Positions 8,403-16,730 of a stretch of DNA of 64,000 nucleotides are shown in pieces. Position numbers and translations under genes: made by a program. Source of the stretch: Catenuloplanes indicus (lineage in GTDB: Bacteria > Actinomycetota > Actinomycetes > Mycobacteriales > Micromonosporaceae); NCBI RefSeq assembly GCF_030813715.1, contig NZ_JAUSUZ010000001.1:6386001-6450000 (forward strand). The letters are read 5' to 3'. Position 1 is the stretch's first letter. Each line of letters begins with the position of its first letter. The notes under the pieces are model-generated. The model did no database searches. It worked only from the letters and a program-made list of their open reading frames with translations, and had not been told where the DNA came from.

Positions 8403-8426
8403 CCGTCCCGTGGTGACCACCGCGGA

Positions 8427-8475
8427 ACCGGTGCCCGCGGGAGCACTGGGAAGGTGACCACGCCGGAAGCGGGAA
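8427..8475. repeat. Copy A of a dispersed 49-bp intergenic repeat
   Basis: Matches 28899-28947 at 46 of 49 positions. The left half contains the palindrome CCCGCGGG framed by GTG and CAC (8431-8446), and the right half contains CCACGCCGGAAGCGGGAA. It lies 25 bases after one stop codon and about 85 bases before the next start. Confidence 0.85.
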
Positions 8476-8547
8476 ATCGGCTCTGGGAATGTCCGCTCGT
8501 GGGCCGAGCCGGTCCGGACGGACCTCGATGGGCGGACGATCGCGGCC

Positions 8548-8553
8548 TAGGGT
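8548..8553 (+). promoter_or_regulatory. -10 box (TAGGGT), leaderless start
   Basis: TAGGGT ends six bases before the ATG at 8560, with no Shine-Dalgarno sequence between. Confidence 0.55.
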
Positions 8554-8559
8554 GGCACG

Positions 8560-9246
8560 ATGCGACCGATCATCGGCATCACGGGCTATCGGGAGCCGGC
8601 GTCCTGGGGCCTCTGGCGGGACACGGCCGCGGACCTGATCCCGCACACCTACGTGCGCGCGGTGACCGAGGCCGGCGGACGCGCGGTGCTGCTGCCGCCG
8701 GACGACGGCGACGCCGGCGTGCTGCGCGCGCTGGACGGCCTGCTGCTGGCCGGCGGCGCGGACATCGGGCCGGGCCTCTACGGCGAGGAGCCGGCCGCGG
8801 TCACCGACTCCCGGCCGGACCGGGACGCGGGTGAGGTCGCGCTGCTGACCGCGGCGCTCCGCACCGGCCTGCCGATCCTCGGCGTCTGCCGCGGCATGCA
8901 GTTGCTCGCGGCCGTGCACGGCGGGCGGCTGCACCAGCACCTGCCGGACGTGCTCGGGCACGAGAAGCACCGGCCGGCGCCCGGCGTGTTCGGCACGCAC
9001 GGGCTGCGCTGCGCCGCCGGGAGCCGGATCGCCGCGCTGCTCGGGCCGGAGGCCGAGGTGAACACGTACCACCACCAGGGCGTGGCGGACCCGGGGCGGC
9101 TGACCGCGACCGGCTGGGCGGACGACGGGCTGATCGAAGCGGTCGAGGACCCGGCGCATCCGTTCCTGCTCGGCGTGCAGTGGCACCCGGAAGAGGCCGG
9201 TGACCTACGACTGTTCGCCGCGTTGGTCAACGCGGCGAAGGCCTAA
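8560..9246 (+). CDS. Gamma-glutamyl-gamma-aminobutyrate hydrolase family protein (PuuD-like, C26) 1
   Basis: 228 residues, a class I glutamine-amidotransferase fold of the peptidase C26 type. The nucleophile elbow is GVCRGMQLL (Cys at about residue 109), LLLAGGADIGPGLYGE forms the oxyanion side, and VQWHPEE supplies the catalytic His and Glu. PuuD enzymes hydrolyse the gamma-glutamyl amide after oxidation of the amine carbon, releasing glutamate. With the upstream ligase, ALDH and SDR this would complete the pathway. It is a clear paralogue of the next gene, sharing long identical blocks around RLHQHLPDV and the C-terminal TGWADDGLIEAVEDP. Confidence 0.88.
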   Translation: MRPIIGITGYREPASWGLWRDTAADLIPHTYVRAVTEAGGRAVLLPPDDGDAGVLRALDGLLLAGGADIGPGLYGEEPAAVTDSRPDRDAGEVALLTAALRTGLPILGVCRGMQLLAAVHGGRLHQHLPDVLGHEKHRPAPGVFGTHGLRCAAGSRIAALLGPEAEVNTYHHQGVADPGRLTATGWADDGLIEAVEDPAHPFLLGVQWHPEEAGDLRLFAALVNAAKA

Positions 9247-9326
9247 CCGAACCGCAACCCGGTGACGTGCGGGCCGAAGCCGGCGCCGCCGATGAGAACG
9301 ACACGCGAGGAACAGGGGAGGACCGC

Positions 9327-10049
9327 ATGACGCGACCGCTGATCGGACTCACCACGTACGCACAGGACACCCGCTTCGGCACGGTGGACGTCCCGTCCGC
9401 GGTGCTGCCGCTGACCTATGTGCGCGCGGTGCACGCGACCGGCGGGCGAGCCGTGCTGATCACCACGGACGATCCGGGTGACGACGTGCTGCACGGTCTG
9501 GACGGCATCGTGTTCACCGGCGGCTCCGACGTGAGCCCCGGTTACTACGGCGCCGAGCCGCACCCGCTGACGGTCAGCGTGCCGGAGCGCGACGAGGCCG
9601 AGATGCTCCTGATGCGCGCCGCGCTGGCCGCGCCGGACCTGCCGGTGCTCGGCGTCTGCCGCGGCATGCAGCTGCTCACCGTCGCGTCCGGTGGCCGCCT
9701 GCACCAGCACGTGCCGGACGTGGTCGGGCACACGGGGCACATGCCCGGCGACGACCAGGACGGCTTCCACGGCGTACGGCTCGCGCCCGGCTCCCGCGCC
9801 GCCGCGATCATGGGCCTGGAGGCGCCGGTCAACTCGTTCCACCACCAGGCCGTCGCGGACCCGGGCCGGCTGGTCGCCACCGGCTGGGCCGAGGACGGGC
9901 TGATCGAGGCCGTGGAGGACCCGGACGCCGGGTTCGTGCTCGGCGTGCAGTGGCACCCGGAGCGCACCGACGACCTCCGGCCGTTCGCCGCACTGGTCGA
10001 GGCCGCCCGGCACCGCGCCGGCGTCACCCGGGCGCGGATCGCCGCGTGA
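9327..10049 (+). CDS. Gamma-glutamyl-gamma-aminobutyrate hydrolase family protein (PuuD-like, C26) 2
   Basis: 240 residues, 80 bases after its paralogue, with a GGGGAGGA ribosome-binding site. It has the same catalytic set: Cys in GVCRGMQLL, His and Glu in VQWHPER. FTGGSDVSPGYYG replaces the equivalent LAGGADIGPGLYG. The protein extends beyond the catalytic core with RHRAGVTRARIAA. Two adjacent C26 enzymes suggest tandem duplication with specialisation on different gamma-glutamyl products, or dosage. Confidence 0.88.
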   Translation: MTRPLIGLTTYAQDTRFGTVDVPSAVLPLTYVRAVHATGGRAVLITTDDPGDDVLHGLDGIVFTGGSDVSPGYYGAEPHPLTVSVPERDEAEMLLMRAALAAPDLPVLGVCRGMQLLTVASGGRLHQHVPDVVGHTGHMPGDDQDGFHGVRLAPGSRAAAIMGLEAPVNSFHHQAVADPGRLVATGWAEDGLIEAVEDPDAGFVLGVQWHPERTDDLRPFAALVEAARHRAGVTRARIAA

Positions 10050-10143
10050 ACCGTCCCGGTGGCGTCCCGGCCGCCGTGTTACGCGCCGGTGCCGGGCGGG
10101 TATAGGGCGGTCCGAATCGGGGGACGCGTCGGGAGGATGCTGC

Positions 10144-13100
10144 ATGGGATCCGCCTCGGGTGAGGGAACGGCGGTCGGTGACCTCCCTCCGGAACTGGCG
10201 CTGGCGTTCGCAACCGGCGGGGAGATGGGTGCCCGCATGCGCGACCTGGACTGGTCCGCGACCGCGCTCGGTGCGCCCGCGTCCTGGCCGCCGGTGCTGC
10301 GCAGCGCGGTCGCGCTGATGCTGGCCTCGCGCGCGCAGATCATCATCTTCTGGGGCCCGGAGTACGTGGCGCTGTACAACGACGCGTACATCCCGGCCAT
10401 GGGCAGCAAGCACCCGGACCACCTCGGGCGGCCCGGCCGGGAGATGTGGAGCGAGGTCTGGGAGCTGATCGGCACTCTCTTCGACGGCGTGGTGGCGAGC
10501 GGCGAGGCGTACTGGGCGCCGAACCACCGCTTCATGCTGGAGCGGCACGGCTACCTGGAGGAGACGTACTTCGACATCTCCTACGACCCGATCCGCCGGC
10601 CGGACGGCACGGTCGGCGGCGTCTACTGCATCGTCACGGACACCACCTCGCGCGTGGTCGGCGAGCGCCGGGTCACGGCGCTGAGCGCGCTCGGTTCCCG
10701 GCTCGGTGAGATCGCGAGCCAGCCCGAGCTGGCCGCGGAGGTGGTGCGGGTGCTCGGCGAGTTCCCGGCGGACGTGCCGTTCGCGGTGGTGCGCCTGGAG
10801 TCCGACGAGGCGCCGATCGTGGCGGTCGGCGGCGCCGCTGCGGCCGACGTGCTGCCGGTGACCGTCGACGCGGAGACGTCGCTGCGTACCGTGGACGTGC
10901 TGGTGGAGCCCCCGGACTCGGCGGCCGCGGAGGCGTTCGCGATCCCGGTCACGGCCGGGCACCAGACCGTGGGCGTGCTGGTGCTGGGCCTGAGCCGGCA
11001 CCTCGCCCGGGACGACGCCTACCTGGGCTTCTGCCGGCTGGTCGCGGCGCAGGTCAGCAACGCGGTGGCGAACCTGCGCGCCTACGAGCACGAGCGTGCG
11101 CAGGCGGCCGCGCTGGCCGCGCTGGACGAGGCCAAGACCAGCTTCTTCTCCAACGTCAGCCACGAGCTGCGGACGCCGCTGACGCTGATCCTCGGCCCGC
11201 TGGAGGACGCGCTCGCCACACCCGGCCTGGCCGAGGACGCGCGGGAGCGGCTCGAGGTCATGCAGCGCAACGGGTTCCGGCTGCTGAAGCTGGTCAACAC
11301 GGTGCTGGACTTCTCCCGCATCTCGGCCGGCCGGCTGCGCGCCGCCTACCAGCCCACCGACCTCGCGGACTACACCGCGCGGCTGGCCAGCACGTTCCGC
11401 TCCGCGATCGACCGGGCCGGGCTGCGCCTGGTGGTGGACTGCCCACCGCTGCCCGCGCCGGTCCACGTCGACCGGGAGATGTGGGAAAAGATCATCCTGA
11501 ACCTGCTGTCGAACGCGCTGAAGTTCACCTTCACCGGCGGCGTCACGGTCCGGATGCGGGCCGCCGGGCCGGTCGCGGTGATCGAGGTCGCGGACACCGG
11601 CGTGGGCGTCCCGGCTGACGAGATCCCGCAGCTGTTCGAGCGTTTCTACCGGGTGCCCGGGGTCCGGTCGCGCAGCCACGAGGGGACCGGCATCGGTCTG
11701 GCGCTGGTCCGCGAGCTGATCGAGCAGCACGGCGGCACCGTCGCGGTGACCAGCACACCCGGCGAGGGCAGCGTGTTCCGGCTGACCGTGCCGTTCGGCA
11801 CCGCGCACCTGCCCGCGGACCGGCTGATCGCGCCCGCGCCGCCGGTCGAGCAGGTCGACGGCCGGCAGTACCTGGAGGAGACGCGGCAGTGGCTGGCCGA
11901 GGAGCCGCCACCGGCCGCCGGCCCGGCGCCGCGGGTGCCGGGGCGCGGCCGGATCCTGCTCGCGGACGACAACGCCGACCTCCGCGACCACGTGGCCCGG
12001 CTGCTGCGCCCGCACTGGGACGTGGTCGCGGTCGCGGACGGGCGGGCCGCGCTGGACGCCGCGCTCGGCACGTCGTTCGACCTGGTGCTGGCGGACGTGA
12101 TGATGCCCCGGATGGACGGGTTCGCACTGGTCGAGTCGCTGCGCCGGGACTCGCGGACCAGTGGCGTACCGGTGATCATCCTGTCCGCGCGGGCCGGCGA
12201 CGAGGCGTCCGTCGAAGGGCTGGCCGCCGGTGCCGACGATTACCTGGTCAAGCCGTTCACCGCGCGTGACCTGGTCGCCCGGGTCCGGGCGAACCTGGAA
12301 CTGGGCCGGATCCGCGGCCGGATCACGGCCCGGCTGCGCGCGCTGGTCGACGCGGCCGCGGACCTGAACGCGGCCCGCTCCACCACCGCGGTGATCGAGA
12401 CCGCGGCCGGGCATGCGCTCCGCATGGTCAACGCGGGCAAGGTGGTCGCCACCGTGCGCGGCACCAGCTTCGAGACCCGGCGAGTCGAGGACACCCCGGA
12501 GCTGCCGTCCGCGGTCGTGCCGCTGGCCGGTGCGACCGGCGACCCGCTCGGCGAGCTTGCCGTCTGGCGCGACGGGCACGACCCGACGCCGTTCGACGAG
12601 GCCGTGCTCGCCCAGCTCGGCCGCCTGGTCGGGATCCGGCTGGAGAACGCGCGGCTGTACGAGGCCGAGCACCGGATCGCCACCACGCTGCAGCACAGCC
12701 TGCTGCCCCGGTCGCTGCCGAAGATCCCGGGCGCGGTGACCGCCAGCCGTTACCTGTCCGGCAGCGCGGAGGCCGAGGTCGGCGGCGACTGGTACGACGT
12801 GATCGCCGGCCCGGACGGCCGCCTCGACCTGGTCATCGGCGACGTGGTCGGCAAGGGCGTGCACGCGGCCGCGGCCATGGGGCAGCTACGCAACGCGCTC
12901 CGGGCGTACCTGCTGGAGGGCTTCGACCCGGGCGAGGCGCTGACCCGGCTCAACCGGCTGGTGGACAACCTCGGGCGCCGGCAGTTCGCGACCGTGGTCT
13001 GCGTGCGCTACGACCCGGTGCGGCGCGACCTGTGGTTCGCCAGCGCCGGGCACCCGTCGCCCGTGGTGATCACTACTGAGCTGGACGCCGCATTCCTCCA

Positions 13101-13770
13101 CGGGTCCGCACTCGGGCCGCCGATCGGTGCGTTGCCGCAGGCCACGTACCGGACCGAGAGGGGGCGGCTGTCGGTCGGTTCCCGCCTGCTGCTCTACACG
13201 GACGGGCTGATCGAGGACCGGCGGCAGGGCATCGACACCGGCCTGCAAACGCTGCTGGTCGACGCCGCGCGCCCCGCCGACCACGTGGAGGACCTGATCG
13301 ACGCGATGCTGCGCCGCGTGGCGGACCAGCCCCGGCACGACGACATCGCGCTGCTGGCGCTGGAGGCGGCCCGGGCGGACCGGATGGATCTGCGCCTGCC
13401 GGCCGACCCGAACCGGCTGTCCGTGCTGCGCCGGCGGCTGGACGACTTCCTGGGCGCGCACGGCGTACCGGAGAACGAGATCTTCGACCTGACCGTCGCG
13501 GTGTCCGAGGCCGCGGCGAACGCGATCGAGCACCCGGTCGCGCCGCGCGAACCGGTCATCGACGTGACCGTGCGGATCGAGCCGGGCCCGCACGGCACCC
13601 CGGCCGCGGTGGAGGCGACGATCCGGGATTCCGGCAGCTGGCGGCCGGAGGGCGAGGCCGGTTTCCGCGGGCGGGGCCTGGCGCTGATCCGGGCACTGGC
13701 CACGCTGACCGTGGAACGTTCCGAGTCCGGCACCGCGCTGACGCTGCGCCGCACGCTGCCGCCGGGCTAG
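10144..13770 (+). CDS. Giant multidomain phosphorelay/partner-switch protein: PAS-GAF-HisKA-HATPase-REC-GAF-PP2C(SpoIIE)-HATPase
   Basis: 1208 residues starting at an ATG with a GGAGGA site. Domain order by motif: PAS-like sensor (about 20-170), GAF-like (185-315), HisKA with SHELRTPLT (His about 340), HATPase (445-560: NLLSNALKF, DTGVGV, GTGIGLAL), receiver (603-715: LLADDN, phospho-acceptor in LVLADVMMPRMDG at about 649, Lys in YLVKPF), a second GAF-like part (720-845), SpoIIE-type PP2C phosphatase (865-1075: VGGDWYDV, VVGKGVHAAA, RHDDIALL) and an RsbW-like HATPase_c_2 (1085-1200: AVSEAAANAIEH, GRGLALI). Known roles: the kinase half senses and phosphorylates, PP2C dephosphorylates STAS antagonists, and RsbW-like domains bind or phosphorylate them. 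A STAS gene faces it on the other strand. Confidence 0.88.
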   Translation: MGSASGEGTAVGDLPPELALAFATGGEMGARMRDLDWSATALGAPASWPPVLRSAVALMLASRAQIIIFWGPEYVALYNDAYIPAMGSKHPDHLGRPGREMWSEVWELIGTLFDGVVASGEAYWAPNHRFMLERHGYLEETYFDISYDPIRRPDGTVGGVYCIVTDTTSRVVGERRVTALSALGSRLGEIASQPELAAEVVRVLGEFPADVPFAVVRLESDEAPIVAVGGAAAADVLPVTVDAETSLRTVDVLVEPPDSAAAEAFAIPVTAGHQTVGVLVLGLSRHLARDDAYLGFCRLVAAQVSNAVANLRAYEHERAQAAALAALDEAKTSFFSNVSHELRTPLTLILGPLEDALATPGLAEDARERLEVMQRNGFRLLKLVNTVLDFSRISAGRLRAAYQPTDLADYTARLASTFRSAIDRAGLRLVVDCPPLPAPVHVDREMWEKIILNLLSNALKFTFTGGVTVRMRAAGPVAVIEVADTGVGVPADEIPQLFERFYRVPGVRSRSHEGTGIGLALVRELIEQHGGTVAVTSTPGEGSVFRLTVPFGTAHLPADRLIAPAPPVEQVDGRQYLEETRQWLAEEPPPAAGPAPRVPGRGRILLADDNADLRDHVARLLRPHWDVVAVADGRAALDAALGTSFDLVLADVMMPRMDGFALVESLRRDSRTSGVPVIILSARAGDEASVEGLAAGADDYLVKPFTARDLVARVRANLELGRIRGRITARLRALVDAAADLNAARSTTAVIETAAGHALRMVNAGKVVATVRGTSFETRRVEDTPELPSAVVPLAGATGDPLGELAVWRDGHDPTPFDEAVLAQLGRLVGIRLENARLYEAEHRIATTLQHSLLPRSLPKIPGAVTASRYLSGSAEAEVGGDWYDVIAGPDGRLDLVIGDVVGKGVHAAAAMGQLRNALRAYLLEGFDPGEALTRLNRLVDNLGRRQFATVVCVRYDPVRRDLWFASAGHPSPVVITTELDAAFLHGSALGPPIGALPQATYRTERGRLSVGSRLLLYTDGLIEDRRQGIDTGLQTLLVDAARPADHVEDLIDAMLRRVADQPRHDDIALLALEAARADRMDLRLPADPNRLSVLRRRLDDFLGAHGVPENEIFDLTVAVSEAAANAIEHPVAPREPVIDVTVRIEPGPHGTPAAVEATIRDSGSWRPEGEAGFRGRGLALIRALATLTVERSESGTALTLRRTLPPG

Positions 13771-14078
13771 GTCGTCAGCCAGGGCTGGTCGCCGAGGCCG
13801 GAAATCTCCAGCACGCGGCGGACCTGGCGGGACGGCAGCACGGAGAGGCGCCCGGCGTAGTGCTCCGCGATCCGGACCAGCGCGTGGATCGCGGCCGAGT
13901 CGAAGAACGAGACCGGCCGCAGGTCGAGCGTCAGGAACGCGGCGCGGGACCCGGTCGCGGTCGCGTAGAGCCGGTCGGCCGTGGACATGTCGACCTCGCC
14001 GGACACGCGGACGCTGAGCTGTTCTCCGTCGACCTCGGTGACGGCGGAGAACGTCGGCTCGGCGCCCTGTTGATCCAC
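13767..14078 (-). CDS. STAS-domain anti-sigma factor antagonist
   Basis: 103 residues from a GTG start; upstream in-frame starts would add a sequence unlike the family. The STAS core is visible: LSVRVSGEVDMSTADRLYA, LTLDLRPVSFFDSAAIHAL with the regulatory Ser in FFDSAAI, and a C-terminal VRRVLEISGL helix. Such proteins are phosphorylated by RsbW-type kinases and dephosphorylated by PP2C enzymes to release or trap a sigma factor. Its stop shares the CTAG tetranucleotide with the stop of the convergent multidomain kinase/phosphatase, which carries both opposing activities, so the two are likely partners (inference). Confidence 0.85.
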   Translation of the reverse strand: MDQQGAEPTFSAVTEVDGEQLSVRVSGEVDMSTADRLYATATGSRAAFLTLDLRPVSFFDSAAIHALVRIAEHYAGRLSVLPSRQVRRVLEISGLGDQPWLTT

Positions 14079-14172
14079 GCCAGTTACGATTTCACAGGGC
14101 CGGGAGCGGGGCAACAACCTCCCACCCCATCCAGTGAACCCACAGGTTTCCGCGTTCGGAGGACACCGGCGA

Positions 14173-14178
14173 TAGGCT
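14173..14178 (+). promoter_or_regulatory. -10 box (TAGGCT) of map, leaderless start
   Basis: TAGGCT ends six bases before the ATG at 14185. The 15 bases from the box to the ATG match those before ribF at 32709 except for one position. Confidence 0.6.
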
Positions 14179-14184
14179 TCCGGC

Positions 14185-15042
14185 ATGACCGATCGCGCGC
14201 CTCTCACCCCGGGCACCGTCACGCCGCGGCGTCAGGTGCCCTCCCAGATCCCCCGCCCGGAGTACGTCGGTAAGGACCGGCCGCGGCAGTGGACCGGGTC
14301 GCACGTGCAGACGCCGGAGACCATCGAGAAGATGCGCGTGGCCGGCCGGCTCGCGGCCCAGGCCACCCAGCTCGCCGGTGAGCACTGCAAGCCCGGTGTC
14401 ACCACCGACGAGATCGACCGCGTGGTGCACGAGTTCCTGCTCGACCACGGGGCGTACCCGTCCACGCTCGGCTACAAGGGCTTCCCGAAGTCGTGCTGCA
14501 CCTCGCTCAACGAGGTCATCTGCCACGGCATCCCGGACAGCACGGTGCTGGAGGACGGCGACATCATCAACGTCGACGTCACCGCGTTCATCGGTGGGGT
14601 GCACGGCGACACGGACGCGACCTTCTGCGTCGGCGACGTCTCCGAGGAGGCGCGGCTGCTGGTCGAGCGCACCCACGAGGCGATGATGCGCGGCATCAAG
14701 GCGGTCGCGCCGGGCCGGCAGATCAACGCGATCGGCCGGGTCATCGAGTCGTACGCGAAGCGGTTCGGCTACGGCGTGGTCCGCGACTTCACCGGCCACG
14801 GCATCGGCGAGACGTTCCACAGCGGCCTCTACATCCCGCACTACGACAACCCGTCGCTGGACGTGGTGATGGAACCGGGGATGACGTTCACCATCGAGCC
14901 GATGATCACGCTCGGCACCCACGAGTACGAGATGTGGGACGACCGGTGGACCGTGATCACCAAGGACCGGAAGTGGACCGCCCAGTTCGAGCACACGCTG
15001 GTCGTCACGGACTCCGGCTACGAGATCCTCACACTTCCCTAG
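14185..15042 (+). CDS. map: Type I methionine aminopeptidase
   Basis: 285 residues. After an N-terminal extension of about 45 residues with PxxP-like content (typical of actinobacterial MapB-type enzymes), the pita-bread fold follows. Metal ligands appear in [16 protein letters not shown] (two Asp), FTGHGIG (His), FTIEPM (Glu) and FEHTLVV (Glu), and CHGIP supplies the substrate-side His. It removes the initiator Met from nascent proteins in the cytoplasm. The start is supported by the -10 box six bases upstream. The short gap to the convergent gene holds no clear terminator. Confidence 0.95.
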   Translation: MTDRAPLTPGTVTPRRQVPSQIPRPEYVGKDRPRQWTGSHVQTPETIEKMRVAGRLAAQATQLAGEHCKPGVTTDEIDRVVHEFLLDHGAYPSTLGYKGFPKSCCTSLNEVICHGIPDSTVLEDGDIINVDVTAFIGGVHGDTDATFCVGDVSEEARLLVERTHEAMMRGIKAVAPGRQINAIGRVIESYAKRFGYGVVRDFTGHGIGETFHSGLYIPHYDNPSLDVVMEPGMTFTIEPMITLGTHEYEMWDDRWTVITKDRKWTAQFEHTLVVTDSGYEILTLP

Positions 15043-15099
15043 GGGCGTGTTCGGCGGATCCCGGCGGGCTGCGGCGCGGACCAGGTGTCGACGCAGGCT

Positions 15100-15813
15100 C
15101 TAACTGTCGAACATGGTCTCCGGGGTCGCGTCCACCGGGCGCCCCCGGCCGGCCAGCTCGGTGGCCAGTTCGCGCAGCACGCGGCCGAGGTCGGCCATGT
15201 CCAGGCCGGCGAACCCGGTCCGGCGCACCGCGTCCGCGCCGTCCCGGAAGTAGGTGCGGCTGAGCAGGCCGGTGACCAGCGCGGCGTGCAGCCGGACCTC
15301 GCCGAGCTGCTGTAGTGCGGCGTCGGTCTCGTACCACTCGGCCAGCCGGACCGCGCGGGCGTGCGCGGCGGCCGCGGACGCCCACGCCTGCCGGGCCAGC
15401 GCGGTGAACTCCGGCGGGCGGGCCTGCGCGAGCCGGCTCAGGTGGGTGTCGCGCACCCGGCGCAGCCAGCCGTCCGGGTCGTGCAGCGCGCGTGTGGTCA
15501 CGTACCGGTCCGCGGTCAGTGGCCACCGCGGCGTCAGCGTGCGCGCCGCACGCAGGTGGTCGTCCGCGCCGGTCGCGCTCAACCGGACCAGCACGCCGTC
15601 CACCCGGCGGCTCACGCCGGGTGGCCCGCCACCCGGCCGGTAGGTCGCCACGATCATCTCGACGCCGTCCCCGTCGCCGTCGTCGCCGTGCGCGAGGCTG
15701 CCGTGCACGGCGACGCTCAGCACGTGCGCCGGGTACCGCCGCCGGACCGCGTCACCGACCCGCTCCGCGACCACCCAGCGCGGATTCACCAGATACGGAT
15801 TCGCTCCGGTCAC
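15100..15813 (-). CDS. Kanamycin nucleotidyltransferase (ANT(4')-like) homologue
   Basis: 237 residues from GTG 15813. The N-terminal nucleotidyltransferase motif reads VAVHGSLAHGDDGDGDGVEM, and the following TPRWPLTADRYVTTRALHD and GWLRRVRDT segments align with the staphylococcal kanamycin nucleotidyltransferase (VYGSLGRQTDG, SDIEMM, SDWPLTHGQF, GGYLEKVYQT) as I recall that sequence. The C-terminal half is a helical bundle like the KNTase partner domain. In the metal site the family's Asp before xxE seems to be one position off (DGVE instead of SDIE), so activity is uncertain. The family adenylates the 4'-hydroxyl of aminoglycosides. Alternatives are a housekeeping or antitoxin-like nucleotidyltransferase. 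Confidence 0.65.
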   Translation of the reverse strand: MTGANPYLVNPRWVVAERVGDAVRRRYPAHVLSVAVHGSLAHGDDGDGDGVEMIVATYRPGGGPPGVSRRVDGVLVRLSATGADDHLRAARTLTPRWPLTADRYVTTRALHDPDGWLRRVRDTHLSRLAQARPPEFTALARQAWASAAAAHARAVRLAEWYETDAALQQLGEVRLHAALVTGLLSRTYFRDGADAVRRTGFAGLDMADLGRVLRELATELAGRGRPVDATPETMFDS

Positions 15814-16298
15814 CCGGCCGATCCTCGTCCTTCGGGCCGATCTTTCCCGCCCTCCGCGCACCGCGCGCACAATCACCCAAAAACCCCATCCACGGTACGG
15901 GGTGAGAGGCCCTGTTCCGGGTATGTCCGGGGATCCTCCCGGCGGTGCCCGCCAAAGCGGCGGGAATCGACGCCGCGCCCATTCGGTGCGGTTGTGGGAA
16001 TGGCGCCGGACCGAACGGGAAAGCGTCGCGGAATGGCATCGCCGCGCTTTCCCGTACCGCCGCGAAAGCCTGTCCACGGCCGCGCCGGCAGCGTGCCCGG
16101 TCAACGGGGAAACGCGGCCGTGGCCGCGACCCGCCACGTTCGTCGCGACTCGTCCGTCAGCACCCGCGGACCGGCTCCGCCGCGGCGGCCGGAGCGGAGC
16201 GGCAGCGGAGCCGGAGGCCTCCGCGTGGTCGGCCCGCTCCGCGCATCCCCGGCGTGACAACGCCGGAAGCGGGATGATCGCGCTCTTGATCGTCGAGG
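15814..16298. other. 485-base intergenic region, non-coding
   Basis: No frame with protein-like composition or a ribosome-binding site is convincing. It contains GC-rich inverted repeats (for example GGCTCCG paired with CCGGAGC near 16172-16195) and a partial copy of the dispersed repeat at its right end. Confidence 0.5.
16249..16275. repeat. Partial third copy of the dispersed repeat
   Basis: The stretch shares GTGACMACGCCGGAAGCGGGA with copy A (8454-8474). The left, palindromic half of the repeat is not recognisable here, so this is a decayed or half copy. An extra CGGCGT/ACGCCG hairpin is formed. Confidence 0.55.
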
Positions 16299-16730
16299 TC
16301 AGCCCTGGCGGCCCGGGAACGGCACCGTGACCGGCGTGACCCCGGCCGAGACCCGCCACCGGGTGGCCCGGATCGCGCAGTCGGTCAGCGCGTTCAGCGC
16401 CAGGACCCGGTCCGAGCCGGTGACCGGCGGCAGTGCGGCACGCCAGATCGCGGCCGCGCGCTGCTCCACCTCGATCGCCAGCTTCAGCGCGGTGGCCTGG
16501 TCGGTGAGCGGGTAGGGCAGCGCATAACCGGCCGGTGGCGGCGCCGCGGACGCGCCCAGTTCGGCCGCCCGGGCGAGCAGCGCGTCGCGCAGGTCGCGGT
16601 GCGCGGCCTCGGCCTCGCGGGCCGCCGTGACCAGCTTGTCCCCGGTGAGCCGGACGCCGATCGGGGCGTACGCGAACACCGCGGCCTCCTCGGCCGCGAG
16701 CGCGGCGGCGAGTTCCGGCGGGAAGCTCAT
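16299..16730 (-). CDS. DUF4439 ferritin-like domain protein
   Basis: 143 residues. A four-helix-bundle character is clear: ELAAALAAEEAAVFAYAPIGVRL at the start, AREAEAAHRDLRDALLARAAEL in the second helix, LKLAIEVEQRAAAIWRAAL in the third. Spaced Glu and His residues resemble ferritin-like carboxylate/His patterns. The start ATG overlaps the stop of the upstream lipoprotein gene (ATGA), so the two are translationally coupled. Related genes are often seen upstream of rimP in actinobacteria. Function is unknown; metal binding is possible but not shown. Confidence 0.75.
   Translation of the reverse strand: MSFPPELAAALAAEEAAVFAYAPIGVRLTGDKLVTAAREAEAAHRDLRDALLARAAELGASAAPPPAGYALPYPLTDQATALKLAIEVEQRAAAIWRAALPPVTGSDRVLALNALTDCAIRATRWRVSAGVTPVTVPFPGRQG

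Noticed and set aside
10024-12864. Very long minus-strand open frame opposite the multidomain kinase
   Set aside because: Arg/His/Pro/Gln-biased composition without any domain, and it lies fully opposite a strong multidomain gene; typical of high-GC shadow frames. The same applies to minus-strand frames at 1064-2941, 34037-36724 and 44701-47874.
15902-16330. Plus-strand frame of 142 codons in the 15.8-16.3 kb gap
   Set aside because: Ser/Arg/Pro-rich, no ribosome-binding site, and it runs into the opposite-strand DUF4439 gene and across the partial repeat.
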